Origin: JBEKCP01 sp049509515
GTDB taxonomy: Bacteria > Planctomycetota > Planctomycetia > Pirellulales > Thermoguttaceae
Reading direction: 5' to 3'
NCBI GenBank assembly: GCA_049509515.1
Contig: JBEKZV010000019.1
Location: 1-64,000, forward strand
DNA length: 64,000 nucleotides
Below the pieces are notes generated by a model that saw only the letters and a program-made list of their open reading frames with translations, had not been told where the DNA came from and did no database searches. Positions 33,461-41,851 of this stretch are shown here, piece by piece. Made by a program: the position numbers and the translations under genes. Within the stretch, counting starts at the first letter, position 1; each line of letters begins with the position of its first letter.

Positions 33461-36400
33461 AGGAAAGCTCCCCTCTCCCTCCGGGAGAGGGACCGCAAGC
33501 GGTGCCCGGGGTGAGGGCCTCCGGGGCGCGCGAGCACGCCCCCGTGCCGTTCGGCGGCCGGCGGCAGCGGCGAAACCGCAAGCGACCTGCAACCGCGGAT
33601 TCAGGTGCCCACTCCCGCCGCGATTTCCTCACGCTGATGGGGGCCTCGGTGGGGCTAGCGGGGTTGGGCGGCTGCATCCGCATGCCGGAGGAGAAGCTTG
33701 CCCCCTATGCCCGGCGGCCGGTCGGCCGCAGCCCGGGGGTGCCGGTGACATACGCCACGGCGATGGAGATTGGCGGGGTGGCGCAGGGCCTCTTGGTCAC
33801 CTGCGTGGACGGCCGGCCGGTGAAGATCGAGGGCAATCCGCTGCACCCCTTGAACCAGGGCGCGACCGACGCGATCGCCCAGGCCTCGATCCTGGACCTT
33901 TACGATCCAGACCGCAGCCGCGGCGTGATCCGCCGCGTGAACGGCGAGCGGACCGAGAGCAGTTGGGAAGAGTTCGCCCGCTGGGCCAAAGGCGTTTTCA
34001 AGGGTGGTCGTGGGCAGGTCTGCGTACTTAGCGGGGTTTCTGGCTCGCCCAGCCTGGCGGGCATGCGGCAGCGGCTGGACAAGGCCACGGGGGGCACCGT
34101 GTGGCTGGACTGTGGGCCGCTTGATTACGATGGCACCGAGTGGGTCACAGAGTTGTCGCGGGCGAAGGTGATTGTGGCGCTGGATGCGGACCTGTTCGGG
34201 GGCGGCGATCCGCTGGCCATCAAGTATGCCCGCGACTTCGCCGCCGCCCGGGTCGGCACCGCCAGCCGCCTCTATGTGGTCGAGCCGGCCTTTACGATCA
34301 CCGGTGCCTGCGCCGACCACCGCCGCCCTGTACGTGCGGGCCTGATCGGCGCCGTGGCCGCGCAATTGGCGCGCGCCCTGGACGTGGACAACGACGGCAA
34401 GGAGGTGGCGAGCGGCGTCGACGCCTCGTTTGTCCGGCGGGTCGCGGCCGACCTTAAGGCCAATCCGGGCCGCTCGGTCGTGGTGGCGGGGCCACGGCAG
34501 CCTCCCGGGGTCCGCGACCTGGCCGCGGCGATCAATCAGAGGCTCGGGAACATTGGGAAGACGATCGTTCACTACCCCGTTTTCGTGGCCGACCGGCACG
34601 TTAGCGGCTCCCCGCTGGCAGGTTTTGGCGCATGCCTTGAGGACTTGTGCAGGCACGGCGGAGTCAATGCCTTAGTGATCCTCGGCGGCAATCCGGTATA
34701 CAGTGCCCCGCCGGGCTTCCGACTTGCCAAAGCGATCCAGGAAATCCCCAACACGATTCACCTCTCGCTCTACGAGGACGAGACCTCGCAATTATGCCAA
34801 TGGCATCTTTCGGAGGCGCATTACCTGGAAGCCTGGGGCGACGCGCGGACCTACGACGGCACGCTCAGTGTCGCCCAGCCCACGATCGAGCCGCTATTCG
34901 ACGGCCGTAGCGCGATCGAGGCCTTGGCCCTGTTGACGGGCGACCAGGCGGGCATCGACGGCGGCGGCTATGAAATTGTGCGCCGCACCTGCCGCGAGCT
35001 GCTCGGCAGGGAATTCAGCGAGTGGAATTGGAAGAAATGGCTCGCCGACGGCCTCGTGGCGGGCACGGCCTGGAAGCTGGGGAACTCGGTCGTTGACTAC
35101 ATGAGTATCGAGGAACCGGGCCTCACGAAGGAGCCGGAAGGCCTCGATCTGGTCTTCTTCACCGATCCAAAGGTCTACGACGGGCGGTTCGCCAATAACG
35201 GCTGGCTTCAGGAGATGCCCGACCCAATGACCCGGCTCACTTGGGGCAATGCGGCACTGATCAGCCCGGGGACCGCCGAGCGGCTGGGTGTGGAGTCCGA
35301 TGACGTGGTGGCCCTGGAGGCCGATGGGGTCGAGGTCCGCGTACCGGTGCTCATCCAGCCAGGCACGGCCGACGGCGTGATCGGGCTGGCCTTGGGCTAC
35401 GGGCGGACCGCGGCTGGCAGCGTCGGCAACGGCGTCGGCCAGAATGCTTACCTCCTGCGGACCAGTGAAAACATGGGCTGGCGGAGCGGCGTCAAAGTGC
35501 GGCCCACGGGCGAAAAATACAAGCTGGCCACCGTCCAGGACCATCACGTCATCGACCGCGTGGGCAAAGAGGCCATCCGCGTCCGCGTTCCCGAGCTGGT
35601 CCACGAGGTGACGCTGGAACAGTTACGGGCGAAGCCGCAAGCGGCAGACCGGCCCGCCCGCTCCATCTACGACGAGCACCCGATGAGCGGCGGGGTGGCC
35701 GGCGAGGTGGACCCGGCCGGGATGCCAAAGCACGACCGGCACCGCTGGGGCATGGCGATCGACCTGTCGGCCTGCACCGGCTGCGGGGCGTGCGTGGTGG
35801 CCTGCCAGGCGGAGAACAATATCCCGATCGTCGGCAAGGAGCAGGTGCTCCACGGCCGCGAGATGCACTGGATCCGCGTGGACAGGTATTTCGTCGAGCC
35901 CTCACCCCCGGGTACCCGCTTGCGGGTGCCTATCCCAAAGGGCGAGGGGAGACAGTCACCAGCCACCAGCCACTCGCCACTCGCCGCTGTCCGGTCCGTC
36001 CACCAGCCGGTGCCGTGCATGCAGTGCGAGAACGCACCGTGCGAGGAGGTCTGCCCGTTCGGGGCGACCACGCACAGCCAGGAAGGCCTGAACATGATGA
36101 CCTACAACCGCTGCGTGGGCACCCGCTACTGCTCGAACAACTGCCCGTACAAGGTGCGGCGGTTCAATTTCTTCGACTACAACTGCGGCACCCTGAAGGA
36201 CCTTTATGTGCCCAACCTGCTCCGCCGGCCGATCTCCGAGCTCCTGCGGATGCAGAAGAACCCGGACGTGACCGTGCGGATGCGGGGCGTGATGGAGAAG
36301 TGTACCTATTGCATCCAGCGGATCGAGGCGGCGCGGATCGCAGCCAAGCGGGAAGGCGACCGGCCCATTGCCGACGGCGAAATCCGCACGGCCTGCCAGC

Positions 36401-36609
36401 AGGTCTGCCCGGCGCGGGCCATCGTCTTCGGCGACTTGAACGACAAGAAAAGCCGCGTGTCGCAGGTCCAGGCCCTGGGCCGCAGCTACGGCCTGTTGGA
36501 TCGGGAGTTGAACACCAAGCCGCGGACGCGGTACCTCGCCCGGGTCCGCAACCCGGCCCCGGGCCTGGACGCGGAGTTGTACGCCGGCGAGGAAGAGCGC
36601 GAAGGGTGA
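33448..36609 (+). CDS. actB: Alternative Complex III subunit ActB, molybdopterin-like plus Fe-S
   Basis: The 1053-residue protein joins a MopB-like domain that in this family has lost the molybdenum cofactor (residues about 75-690) to a four-cluster ferredoxin domain (from about 770). A Tat signal, SRRDFLTLMG, starts near 54. Cysteine blocks are CTGCGACVVACQAENN at 776, CMQCENAPCEEVCPFGA at 857, CVGTRYCSNNCPYKV, CTYCIQRI and CQQVCPARA. Two stretches come from dispersed repeats: 33466-33530 before the Tat signal, and 35901-35990 (residues about 818-848) between cysteine blocks. The ATG at 33448 lies within the actA end. Confidence 0.96.
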   Translation: MPPVKESSPLPPGEGPQAVPGVRASGAREHAPVPFGGRRQRRNRKRPATADSGAHSRRDFLTLMGASVGLAGLGGCIRMPEEKLAPYARRPVGRSPGVPVTYATAMEIGGVAQGLLVTCVDGRPVKIEGNPLHPLNQGATDAIAQASILDLYDPDRSRGVIRRVNGERTESSWEEFARWAKGVFKGGRGQVCVLSGVSGSPSLAGMRQRLDKATGGTVWLDCGPLDYDGTEWVTELSRAKVIVALDADLFGGGDPLAIKYARDFAAARVGTASRLYVVEPAFTITGACADHRRPVRAGLIGAVAAQLARALDVDNDGKEVASGVDASFVRRVAADLKANPGRSVVVAGPRQPPGVRDLAAAINQRLGNIGKTIVHYPVFVADRHVSGSPLAGFGACLEDLCRHGGVNALVILGGNPVYSAPPGFRLAKAIQEIPNTIHLSLYEDETSQLCQWHLSEAHYLEAWGDARTYDGTLSVAQPTIEPLFDGRSAIEALALLTGDQAGIDGGGYEIVRRTCRELLGREFSEWNWKKWLADGLVAGTAWKLGNSVVDYMSIEEPGLTKEPEGLDLVFFTDPKVYDGRFANNGWLQEMPDPMTRLTWGNAALISPGTAERLGVESDDVVALEADGVEVRVPVLIQPGTADGVIGLALGYGRTAAGSVGNGVGQNAYLLRTSENMGWRSGVKVRPTGEKYKLATVQDHHVIDRVGKEAIRVRVPELVHEVTLEQLRAKPQAADRPARSIYDEHPMSGGVAGEVDPAGMPKHDRHRWGMAIDLSACTGCGACVVACQAENNIPIVGKEQVLHGREMHWIRVDRYFVEPSPPGTRLRVPIPKGEGRQSPATSHSPLAAVRSVHQPVPCMQCENAPCEEVCPFGATTHSQEGLNMMTYNRCVGTRYCSNNCPYKVRRFNFFDYNCGTLKDLYVPNLLRRPISELLRMQKNPDVTVRMRGVMEKCTYCIQRIEAARIAAKREGDRPIADGEIRTACQQVCPARAIVFGDLNDKKSRVSQVQALGRSYGLLDRELNTKPRTRYLARVRNPAPGLDAELYAGEEEREG
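35901..35990. repeat. dispersed repeats inside actB, in frame
   Basis: 35901-35951 matches the intergenic 21759-21810 element closely. It is followed by a CCACCAGCCACTCGCCACTC stretch. Together they are 90 bp (30 codons) and keep the frame. Confidence 0.92.
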
Positions 36610-36680
36610 TTCAGGCGATCATGGCCGTCACGACCTATACGTCCGATCCGTCCGATCCGTCCGAGCGGTAATTGCAGCCC

Positions 36681-38093
36681 ATGCCCACCACCCCCTACCC
36701 CCACGAGCTCGACAACACGGCGGAGGACCCGCGGCGGCGAGCCGTCCTGGTGGCCGGCCAGCCGGGGCAGGGCCCGCACGAGGTCACCGCGGCGATCGCC
36801 GGCGTGAGCGAGGCCCGCCGCGCCCCCAAGGCCTGGTACGCGGCCCTCGGCGTCGCCATGCTGGGGGTGGGCGTGCTCGTGTTGATGGTCCTGTACCTGA
36901 TCTTCACCGGGGTGGGCGTGTGGAACGTGAACCGCCCCGTCTGCTGGGCCTTCGACATCACGAACTTCGTCTTCTGGATCGGCATCGGGCACGCCGGCAC
37001 GCTGATCTCGGCCATCCTCTTCCTGTTCCGCCAGAGGTGGCGGACGAGCATCAACCGCTTCGCCGAGGCCATGACGATCTTCGCGGTGATGTGCGCCGGG
37101 CTGTTTCCGGGCATCCACGTGGGCCGCGTGTGGCTGGTCTACTGGCTCGCCCCGTATCCGAACCAGATGGGCACCTGGCCGAACTTCATGAGCCCACTGC
37201 TCTGGGACGTGATGGCCGTGAGCACCTACGCCACGGTGTCGCTTTTGTTCTGGTACCTGGGCATGGTGCCCGACCTGGCCACGCTCCGCGACCGGGCCAC
37301 CACCCGCTGGCGGTTCACCATCTACGGCATTTTGAGCCTGGGGTGGCGGGGGAGCCAGCGGCACTGGCACGTCTACGAAAAGGCCTACCTGCTCCTGGCC
37401 GCCCTGGCCACGCCGCTGGTGCTCTCCGTCCACAGCGTGGTGAGCTTCGACTTCGCGGTTTCGCAGCTTCCCGGCTGGCACTCGACGATCTTCCCGCCGT
37501 ACTTCGTGGCGGGGGCCATCTTCAGCGGATTCGCCATGGTCCTGACGCTGGCGATCCCCGCCCGGGAGCTGTTCGGCCTGAAGGACTTCATCACCCTGCG
37601 GCACCTGGACAACATGGCGAAGATCACGCTGGTGACCGGGCTGATGGTGGCGTACTCCTACGTTATGGAATTCTTCATGGCCTGGTACAACGGCAACCCG
37701 TGGGAGCAGTTCCAGATGCTCGAGCGCGAGATGGGCCCGATGGGCTGGTGCGGCTGGGTGATGCTGATTTGCAACGTCGCCGTGCCGCAGCTCCTCTGGT
37801 TCCGCTTCGCCCGGCGAAACGTGTGGCTGCTGCTGGTCATCAGCATCCTGATCAACGTCGGCATGTGGTTCGAGCGGTTCGTGATCATCGTGATCGGGCT
37901 GCACCGCGACTTCCTGCCGTCGAGCTGGGGCAGCTACTGGCCGAGCTACGTCGAGGTGCTGACGCTAGTGGGCAGCTTCGGGCTGTTCTTGACGTTGTTT
38001 CTCCTGTTCTGCCGCTTCCTGCCCATGGTGGCGATGGCCGAGGTCAAGGCGATCCTGCCGGGGGATGCCGGCAGTTCAGGCGAACACGGCTGA
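36681..38093 (+). CDS. actC: Alternative Complex III subunit ActC, NrfD-like quinol-binding
   Basis: The 470-residue protein has about ten membrane helices of the NrfD/PsrC type. Visible marks include GVGVWNVNRPVCWAFDITNF, IGIGHAGTLISAILFLF with the conserved His and a long VVSFDFAVSQLPGWHSTIFP loop. It binds quinol and probably forms part of the proton path. The ATG at 36681 is chosen; an in-frame TTG 9 bp earlier is also possible. It lies 71 bp after actB, and the gap contains GTCCGATCCGTCCGATCC short tandem copies. Confidence 0.96.
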   Translation: MPTTPYPHELDNTAEDPRRRAVLVAGQPGQGPHEVTAAIAGVSEARRAPKAWYAALGVAMLGVGVLVLMVLYLIFTGVGVWNVNRPVCWAFDITNFVFWIGIGHAGTLISAILFLFRQRWRTSINRFAEAMTIFAVMCAGLFPGIHVGRVWLVYWLAPYPNQMGTWPNFMSPLLWDVMAVSTYATVSLLFWYLGMVPDLATLRDRATTRWRFTIYGILSLGWRGSQRHWHVYEKAYLLLAALATPLVLSVHSVVSFDFAVSQLPGWHSTIFPPYFVAGAIFSGFAMVLTLAIPARELFGLKDFITLRHLDNMAKITLVTGLMVAYSYVMEFFMAWYNGNPWEQFQMLEREMGPMGWCGWVMLICNVAVPQLLWFRFARRNVWLLLVISILINVGMWFERFVIIVIGLHRDFLPSSWGSYWPSYVEVLTLVGSFGLFLTLFLLFCRFLPMVAMAEVKAILPGDAGSSGEHG

Positions 38094-38099
38094 GAAAGG

Positions 38100-38345
38100 G
38101 CAAAGAAATCCCAAATCTCAAGCTTCAAATCCCAAACAAATCCGAATCACGCAAAGCCAAATGACAGAAACGCTGCCGCAACAGGCAGAAGAAATCACAA
38201 AACACAAATCACAAACAAATCCGAATCACGCAAATCCCAATGACAGAAACGCCGCCGGAAGAGGTTTGGGACATTGGTTCTTGGGATTTTGAATTTGTTT
38301 GGGATTTGGGATTTGGGATTTGGAATTTGGAATTTTGGGCGCCTG
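38100..38345. repeat. AT-rich AAATCCCAAAT/ATTTGGGATTT repeat block
   Basis: Copies of ACAAATCCGAATCACGCAAA at 38132 and 38214 are followed by the same kind of sequence reversed (GGGATTTGGGATTTGGGATT). The block fills the actC-actD gap and can form a long hairpin. Its base composition is far lower in GC than the genes. Confidence 0.85.
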
Positions 38346-38373
38346 TAGGTTCTCAACCCGGTTCGAGCTGTCT

Positions 38374-38952
38374 ATGAGCGAAATCGAACACCGGCGACTG
38401 TGGGGCCTCCTGGCCGAATACCGCGACGCCGCGGCGCTGCGGGCGGCGGCCGAGGCGGTCCGCGATGCCGGTTACACCCGCTGGGACTGCCACTCGCCCT
38501 ACCCCGTCCACGGCCTGGACCGGGCGATGGGCATCCGGCCGACGATCTTGCCGTGGATCGTGCTGGCGGGGGGGCTGGGGGGCTGCGGCGTCGCCCTGGG
38601 GATGCAGTGGTACTGCAACTCGCCGCTGACGGCCAGCGCCGCCGCGGGCGGATTGGCCGGCTTCCCCCTGATCTTCAGCGGAAAACCCTACTGGAGCCTG
38701 GCGGCCAACATCCCGATCGCCTTCGAGCTGACGGTGCTCGGGGCGGCGCTGGCGGCGTTTTTCGGGCTGTGGGCGCTGGTGCGGCTGCCCCGGCTGTACT
38801 TCCCAGCCTTCGACAGCCGGCGGTTCCGCCGCGCCACGGACGACGGCTTGCTGCTGGTGATCGAGGCGACCGACCCCGGCTTCGATCCCGCCGCGACGAA
38901 GGACATGCTCCTGGCGACCGGACCTGTAGCGGTCGAAGAAATCTTGGAATGA
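38374..38952 (+). CDS. actD: Alternative Complex III subunit ActD (DUF3341)
   Basis: The 192-residue protein has two membrane helices (about 62-80 and 108-135) between a soluble N-terminal domain (LLAEYRDAAALRAAAEAVRD and YPVHGLDRAMG) and a C-terminal domain. This is the DUF3341 layout of ActD, a structural subunit that contacts ActC and ActF. Start ATG at 38374. Repeats separate it from actC and from actE, yet gene order is the normal one, so the cluster stays functional. Confidence 0.95.
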   Translation: MSEIEHRRLWGLLAEYRDAAALRAAAEAVRDAGYTRWDCHSPYPVHGLDRAMGIRPTILPWIVLAGGLGGCGVALGMQWYCNSPLTASAAAGGLAGFPLIFSGKPYWSLAANIPIAFELTVLGAALAAFFGLWALVRLPRLYFPAFDSRRFRRATDDGLLLVIEATDPGFDPAATKDMLLATGPVAVEEILE

Positions 38953-39010
38953 GAAACGTTTTGCAAGATCGGGGAATGCTTGAGGGAGAGGTTTATCGGG
39001 AAGGGATTTC

Positions 39011-39101
39011 ACGCAAAGGCGCGAAGCCGCCAAGGCGCAAAGCATGATCAATATTGATTCTTGCTTGACTTCGCGGCTTTGCGGCTTGGCGCCTTTGCGT
39101 G
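39011..39101. repeat. CGCAAAGGCGCGAAG inverted pair between actD and actE
   Basis: Arms 39011-39042 (ACGCAAAGGCGCGAAGCCGC...) and 39064-39101 (ending GCGCCTTTGCGTG) face each other. Same family as 25047-25282 and 44137-44235. Confidence 0.9.
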
Positions 39102-39186
39102 GGAAGACCGCAAACTGGGCCCAGATTTTCACGTCCACCCTTTTTCACAACACCGCTTCGATTACTTGAAGTTCGATAGACCCGTC

Positions 39187-39954
39187 ATGTCGCCGACCCG
39201 GATTGCCGTGGGTATTGTCTTGTTGCTGGTGGCCCTGGTGCCGCCGGGCTTGATCGCTCTGCGGCGGTCGCGGCCGTCGCCCGTTCCGCCGCTGCACCCG
39301 ATCCTGGACATGGTCCGGCAGCCGAAGTTCCCCCCGCAGCGCGGCAACCCGATGTTTGCCGACGGCCGGGCGATGCGGCCACCCGTGCCGGGTACCGAGG
39401 CCCGGGAGGATCTCGTCGTGTCCAGCCAGGTGCTCGTTGACGCCGGGCCGGCCCGCTTCGTCGACGGCCGTGAGAAACCGCTGGTGCCGCAGGACGGGGC
39501 CGAGTACGAGCGCCTCGTCGGCGGCCTCCGGCGCCGAGCGGGCAAACTGGAGTTCGTGCCGCAGATCCCGACCTCGATCCCGGTGAGCATGGACCTGATG
39601 CGGCGGGGCCGGGAGCGGTTCAACGTCTATTGCGCCCCCTGCCATGGGGCCGGGGGTTACGGCGACGGGATGGTGGCCCGGCGGGCTGCCGAAATGCAGA
39701 CTTCCGGCGCCGGCACCGCCTCGGGCTGGGCCGCCCCGACCAACTACCACACCAAGGACGTGCGGGCCCGGCCCCCCGGCTACATCTTCAACACCATTAC
39801 CCACGGCATCCGCACCATGCCCGCCTATGATAAGCAAGTCCCCGTCTTCGACCGCTGGGCGATCACGGCCTACGTCAAGGCCCTCCAGCGGAGCCAGGAC
39901 GCCAAGGCCGAGGACGTTCCGGAGGTGGAACAAGCGCAGTTTGAGAAACCCTGA
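39187..39954 (+). CDS. actE: Alternative Complex III subunit ActE, monohaem cytochrome c
   Basis: The 255-residue protein has an N-terminal membrane anchor (IAVGIVLLLVALVPPGLIAL) and one haem site CAPCHGAGGYGDG near residue 152. A Met in GIRTMPAYDKQV probably gives the sixth ligand. It corresponds to ActE of Alternative Complex III. The long segment with PPLHPILDMVRQPKFPPQRG and NPMFADGRAMRPPVPGT before the haem domain is typical of ActE. Start ATG at 39187 is placed by the anchor; no strong Shine-Dalgarno is visible. actF starts 9 bp after its stop. Confidence 0.95.
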   Translation: MSPTRIAVGIVLLLVALVPPGLIALRRSRPSPVPPLHPILDMVRQPKFPPQRGNPMFADGRAMRPPVPGTEAREDLVVSSQVLVDAGPARFVDGREKPLVPQDGAEYERLVGGLRRRAGKLEFVPQIPTSIPVSMDLMRRGRERFNVYCAPCHGAGGYGDGMVARRAAEMQTSGAGTASGWAAPTNYHTKDVRARPPGYIFNTITHGIRTMPAYDKQVPVFDRWAITAYVKALQRSQDAKAEDVPEVEQAQFEKP

Positions 39955-39963
39955 ACAACCAAC

Positions 39964-41397
39964 ATGACGACAGGCGATTCCGAGTCCCAACCGATGTCGC
40001 TCGACCCGCACGGCGCCGAACTCCAGATGTCCGGGGCGGTGGCGGGCATGGCCGTGCCGGGCGCGGTGCTGACGGTGGCGGGCCTCGCCGCGGCCTGCGG
40101 GCTGGCCCTGTGTTCGTCGCAGCCGGGCGGCCTCTTCCTGCACGCCTACCTGGTCGCCTACGCCTTTTTCCTTTCGATCACGCTGGGCGGACTGTTCTTC
40201 GTGATGCTGCACCACCTGGCGCGGGCCGGCTGGAGCGTCACCCTCCGCCGCCTGGCCGAGGCCCTGGCCGGCAACATCGGCTTGATGGGCGTGCTGGCGA
40301 TCCCGTTGCTGGTGGGGATGGGCGAAATCTACCCGTGGGCCAGCCTCGAAGACTGGTCCCGGCGGGCCGGGGTCGCCCCTGTCACTGTGCGAGATGCGTC
40401 CGCCAGCGGGTCCGAGGTGACGGTAACGTTCATCGGCCCGCTGCCCGTCTATTACCTTTCTCCCCCCGCCTTCATCGCCCGGCTGGTCGCCTACTTCCTG
40501 ATCCTGGGCGGCCTTGTGTGGTATCTCCGCAGCCGCTCGATCCGCCAGGACGCCGACGGCGACCCGCGGTGGAGCCGGCGAATGGAGTGGGTCTCGACGC
40601 CGGGCATGATCCTCCTGGCCCTGGTGGCCAGCTTCGCCTCGTTCGATCTGTTGATGGGCCTCCAGCCCAACTGGTCCTCGACGATCTTCGGCGTCTATTT
40701 CTTCATCGGCAGCGTGTTGGCCGGGCTGGTGACGCTGGTGCTCCTGGCCCGCTGGCTCCAGGCCCGCGGCCGCCTGGGCCCGTCCGTCAGCATCGAGCAC
40801 TACCACGACCTGGGCAAACTGGCGTTCGCCTTCGTCTTCTTTTGGGGGTACATCGCCTTCGGGCAGTACTTGCTGATCTGGTATGCCAACATGCCGGAGG
40901 AGACGCAGTTCTACATGGTCCGGCAGATCGGGCCCTGGGCGTGGGTTTCGATCGCCCTGGTGGTGTTCCAACTCTTGATTCCGTTCCTCGGACTGCTCTC
41001 GCGGCACGCGAAGCGGAACTTGAAGGTCTTGAGCTTCTGGGCCGTCTGGCTCCTGGCCGCACACCTCTTCGACCTGTACTGGATCGTGATGCCCAACCTG
41101 TATGTCCGGCAGATGCCCGCGGCGGTGGGGGCGCCGCCGGGCACCCCGCTCCGCAAGGTGCTGGCCGAGCTGTTGGCCTCGAACCAGTCGGTCTACGAGC
41201 TGGCGCCGAAGTATGCGCAGTTCATGTCGAATGTCGCCGCCCCGCTGCAGCCGCTCTCCGTGGCGGTGGTGCTGGCCCTGGTGGCCGGCATGGGGGGCCT
41301 GTACCTGATGAGCACGGCGCGGTTGCTGGCCGGTGCGGCCCTGGTGCCGGTCGGCGATCCCCGCCTGGACGAATCGCTGGCGTTCGAGAATACTTGA
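39964..41397 (+). CDS. actF: Alternative Complex III subunit ActF, integral membrane
   Basis: The 477-residue protein has about ten membrane helices. Marks of the ActF/NrfD-like subunit include FLHAYLVAYAFFLSITLGGL, MLHHLARAGWSV and SFDLLMGLQPNWSSTIFGVY, which is also seen in ActC. ActF pairs with ActC in the membrane and is thought to take part in proton movement. It is followed by two hairpin repeats (41417-41451 and 41461-41481) before the small membrane protein. Confidence 0.95.
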   Translation: MTTGDSESQPMSLDPHGAELQMSGAVAGMAVPGAVLTVAGLAAACGLALCSSQPGGLFLHAYLVAYAFFLSITLGGLFFVMLHHLARAGWSVTLRRLAEALAGNIGLMGVLAIPLLVGMGEIYPWASLEDWSRRAGVAPVTVRDASASGSEVTVTFIGPLPVYYLSPPAFIARLVAYFLILGGLVWYLRSRSIRQDADGDPRWSRRMEWVSTPGMILLALVASFASFDLLMGLQPNWSSTIFGVYFFIGSVLAGLVTLVLLARWLQARGRLGPSVSIEHYHDLGKLAFAFVFFWGYIAFGQYLLIWYANMPEETQFYMVRQIGPWAWVSIALVVFQLLIPFLGLLSRHAKRNLKVLSFWAVWLLAAHLFDLYWIVMPNLYVRQMPAAVGAPPGTPLRKVLAELLASNQSVYELAPKYAQFMSNVAAPLQPLSVAVVLALVAGMGGLYLMSTARLLAGAALVPVGDPRLDESLAFENT

Positions 41398-41416
41398 TGC
41401 GACCGAAGGGACAAAG

Positions 41417-41481
41417 GTAGGGTGGGTCGAGCGGAGCGAGCCCCACCCTACGCTCTGTAACCCCCCGACGCAGTCGGGGGG
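41417..41481. repeat. two hairpins after actF (GTAGGGTGGG and CCCCCCGAC types)
   Basis: GTAGGGTGGG (41417-41426) pairs with CCCACCCTAC (41442-41451) and CCCCCCGAC (41461-41469) pairs with GTCGGGGGG (41473-41481). Relatives lie at 30420 and 45953, and at 54139 and 56856. The second hairpin is followed only by CTTTGAGG, so termination is not clear. Confidence 0.85.
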
Positions 41482-41500
41482 CTTTGAGGGAAGATTGACG

Positions 41501-41851
41501 ATGTCCGAGAAACAGGACGGTTCGCCGGTCGAGCGCGACGAGGTCAGCATTCCGCTCTTGGCAACGGTCGGCGCGCTGATTGTCCTGGTGACGATCCTGG
41601 TCGCCGTCCTGCTCCAGGCGTGGTTCTATGCCGGCCAGGCCGATCTTGCCGCGGAAAGGGCCGTGCCGGCCAGCGACCCGCAGACCCAGTTGGGCCAGGC
41701 AATGCTGGACCAGCAGGCCCAAATCAACAGCTACCGGTGGCTCAACCATCAGGCCGGCACGCGGGCGATCCCGATCGAGCGGGCGATGGAGCTGGTCGCA
41801 CGGGAAATGGCCGCCGAGCAAGAGCGGGATAAGAAAGGAGGCAAGCCGTGA
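41501..41851 (+). CDS. small membrane protein of the act-cta cluster
   Basis: The 116-residue protein has one membrane helix near residues 17-42 (SIPLLATVGALIVLVTILVA) followed by a soluble tail with QLGQAMLDQQAQINSYRWLN and the acidic/basic AREMAAEQERDKKGGKP. I do not recognise a named family, but its place between ActF and SCO suggests an accessory or assembly factor for complex III or the oxidase. GAGGGA lies about 10 bases before ATG 41501. Its stop overlaps the sco GTG start as GTGA, so translation is coupled. Confidence 0.8.
   Translation: MSEKQDGSPVERDEVSIPLLATVGALIVLVTILVAVLLQAWFYAGQADLAAERAVPASDPQTQLGQAMLDQQAQINSYRWLNHQAGTRAIPIERAMELVAREMAAEQERDKKGGKP

Noticed and set aside
33466..33530. 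Possible later start for actB after the repeat
   Set aside because: No good start codon with a ribosome site was found between the repeat and the Tat signal; the ATG at 33448 overlapping actA is preferred, though a later start cannot be excluded.
41461..41490. Rho-independent terminator after actF
   Set aside because: The stem is good but is followed by CTTTGAGGG and not a T run, and the same hairpin recurs as a dispersed repeat.
39145..41550. 801-residue minus-strand ORF opposite actE and actF
   Set aside because: Antisense shadow of two well-recognised subunit genes.
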